Shown in pieces: positions 6,948 to 7,944 of a stretch of DNA of 7,944 bases; the stretch's first letter is position 1, and each line of letters starts with the position of its first letter. The position numbers and the translations under genes were made by a program. Source of the stretch: JBGTLW01 sp041743835 (lineage in GTDB: Bacteria > Planctomycetota > Phycisphaerae > Phycisphaerales > Phycisphaeraceae); NCBI GenBank assembly GCA_041743835.1, contig JBGTLW010000187.1, positions 1-7,944 on the forward strand. Direction: 5' to 3'. The notes beneath the pieces are model-generated. The model did not search any database. It saw only the letters and a program-made list of their open reading frames with translations, and was not told the DNA's origin.

Positions 6948-7739
6948 ATGGCAACGATGTGGCTGACCCTGCTGGCGCAGACGATGGAAGAGACACGCAC
7001 CTCGCGCGGGGCGCTGTCGGCGCTGCTCGGCGTGCTGCTGGTGGTGATCGTGGGCACGGCTGTGTGGCTGGTGCGCTGCCGGGTGCGCGAGGCGGGCGAC
7101 CGCGAGGGCTTCATGGACCTGTGCGAATCGCTCGGCTTTGAGCCGGTACACGGGCAGGAAGCGCTCCAACGCATCAGCGAACGCATCGGCGAACTCTTCG
7201 GCGAGCAGGCGATCTACGCCCGGCAGCTCCGGCTCGCTGGCGTGCTGCGGAGCGTGGAGCAGGACGGGCTGACGATCGACGCGGCCCAGGTCCGCCTCGG
7301 GCTCGATGCGTCCAACGCCAACATCAACACGCTCTCCAAGTTAGTCCTGCTTATCCACCTGCCGGGCCCGCCCCTGCCCGAGTTCTCGCTGCTGCCCAAC
7401 CACTTCCTCTTTGCCACGGTGCAGAAGGACACGGTCTTCCACCACACGGGAACCTTTGGCCGACGCAACCTGGTGCTCGGCGAAGACAAATGGCACATCG
7501 CCCACATCCTCGGCCAGGACGTGCGCGACGCGCTGGCGGACAACCGCGAGCTGGTCATCGAGTCGCGCGGCGACCTGCTCGCGTTCTACCTCCACGACGA
7601 ACGCGTCCAGCCCGCAGACCTTGCCGCATTCATCAACCGCTGCACCCACCTCACCCGGCTGATGGCGGGCAACGCGGAAACCTACACCCCATCGCCCCGA
7701 GCTGGCCGCACCACACGCCATCCCCTGCTCAATGTGTGA
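6948..7739 (+). CDS. single-pass membrane protein of unknown function
   Basis: This 263-residue protein has a short N-terminal segment, one strongly hydrophobic helix (about residues 21-43, GALSALLGVLLVVIVGTAVW) and a basic RCRVR flank. The positive flank suggests that the large C-terminal domain faces the cytoplasm. That domain runs through CESLGFEP, a helical ISERIGELFG stretch, then FSLLPNHFLFATVQKD, GTFGRRNLVLGEDKWHIAHI, a helix, a strand ELVIESRGDLLAFYLHD, and a final helix LAAFINRCTHLTRLM. I associate this order (F-L-P, then FGRR-L-LGED, then E-x-GD-LL-FY) with hypothetical membrane-anchored proteins common in planctomycetes. No enzymatic motif is visible. The start is supported by a TACAAT box ending 6 nt upstream; there is no ribosome-binding site. 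The gene converges with the minus-strand gene ending at 7758, leaving 18 nt without an obvious terminator. Confidence 0.75.
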   Translation: MATMWLTLLAQTMEETRTSRGALSALLGVLLVVIVGTAVWLVRCRVREAGDREGFMDLCESLGFEPVHGQEALQRISERIGELFGEQAIYARQLRLAGVLRSVEQDGLTIDAAQVRLGLDASNANINTLSKLVLLIHLPGPPLPEFSLLPNHFLFATVQKDTVFHHTGTFGRRNLVLGEDKWHIAHILGQDVRDALADNRELVIESRGDLLAFYLHDERVQPADLAAFINRCTHLTRLMAGNAETYTPSPRAGRTTRHPLLNV

Positions 7740-7757
7740 CCCTCGGCCGCGACGCGC

Positions 7758-7944
7758 CTACACCCCCATCACCAGACGCATCGCGCTAAGGTCGCGGTCC
7801 AGCAGCGTCCTTGCATAGGCACACAGCAGGCGGTTGGCGCGGGCGATGGCGGCGGCATCCGCATCGGTATCTGTCAGCGTGTCGCCCTCAGCCACGCGGC
7901 GGAGCAGGCCAACCGTCGCCCCGCGCACGCGCCAGTCTTTCGCG
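7758..7944 (-). CDS. C-terminal fragment of an unidentified protein (5' end outside window)
   Basis: Reading the minus strand from the right edge, one frame stays open for 61 codons and ends at TAG (7758-7760). The visible part is helical and charged (RGATVGLLRRVAEGDTLTD, then AAIARANRLLCAYARTLLDRD) and ends LSAMRLVMGV. The Ala/Arg/Leu pattern and codon use are typical of a genuine GC-rich gene, and the other frames are interrupted. I do not recognise the family, and the fragment is too short to assign a role. It converges on the membrane-protein gene that ends at 7739. Confidence 0.55.
   Translation of the reverse strand, partial: AKDWRVRGATVGLLRRVAEGDTLTDTDADAAAIARANRLLCAYARTLLDRDLSAMRLVMGV

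Overview
This 7.9 kb window is GC-rich bacterial chromosome with short intergenic gaps, few obvious Shine-Dalgarno sites and C-ended codons. The style of the proteins (a Tat-exported intradiol dioxygenase, a two-domain secreted protein of unknown function, a one-helix membrane protein with a type of C-terminal domain I associate with planctomycetes) points to the Planctomycetota, perhaps Phycisphaerae. That placement is an inference from gene style; no rRNA is present to fix it.

Layout, left to right. Positions 1-1017, minus strand: two tandemly duplicated small membrane proteins (1017-670, then 666-331) followed by a P-loop kinase of the FlaR/adenylate-kinase-like type that runs off the left edge (322-1). 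The spacing suggests one operon. Positions 1018-1251: a divergent intergenic region holding an 84-nt element closed by a perfect 16-bp inverted repeat with three internal hairpins, then a likely lysA promoter and a C-run tract that is strongly G-quadruplex-prone on the minus strand. Positions 1252-3305, plus strand: lysA (diaminopimelate decarboxylase, last step of lysine synthesis) and, 32 nt later, a Tat-signal intradiol ring-cleavage dioxygenase.

Positions 3306-4303 look like an inserted stress/defence island: a 59-codon antitoxin-like ORF with a stop codon near its apparent original start and no toxin partner, then a complete MntA-HepT (MNT/HEPN) toxin-antitoxin pair with all catalytic motifs. 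hepT overlaps the start of ruvB (4300-5373, Holliday-junction branch-migration ATPase) by ATGA, so ruvB is apparently translated from the toxin-antitoxin transcript. A palindromic hairpin follows ruvB.

Positions 5491-6834: a secreted protein made of two diverged copies of one domain. Positions 6948-7739: a single-pass membrane protein of unknown function. It converges with the 3' end of an unidentified minus-strand gene that enters from the right edge (7944-7758).

A recurring regulatory feature is a -10-like hexamer (TATAAT, TATCAT, TACAAT) ending only 6-7 nt before an ATG at three genes, which suggests leaderless transcripts. The strongest candidates for something new are the MntA-HepT-ruvB coupling, the cloverleaf-like repeat and the duplicated membrane-protein pair.
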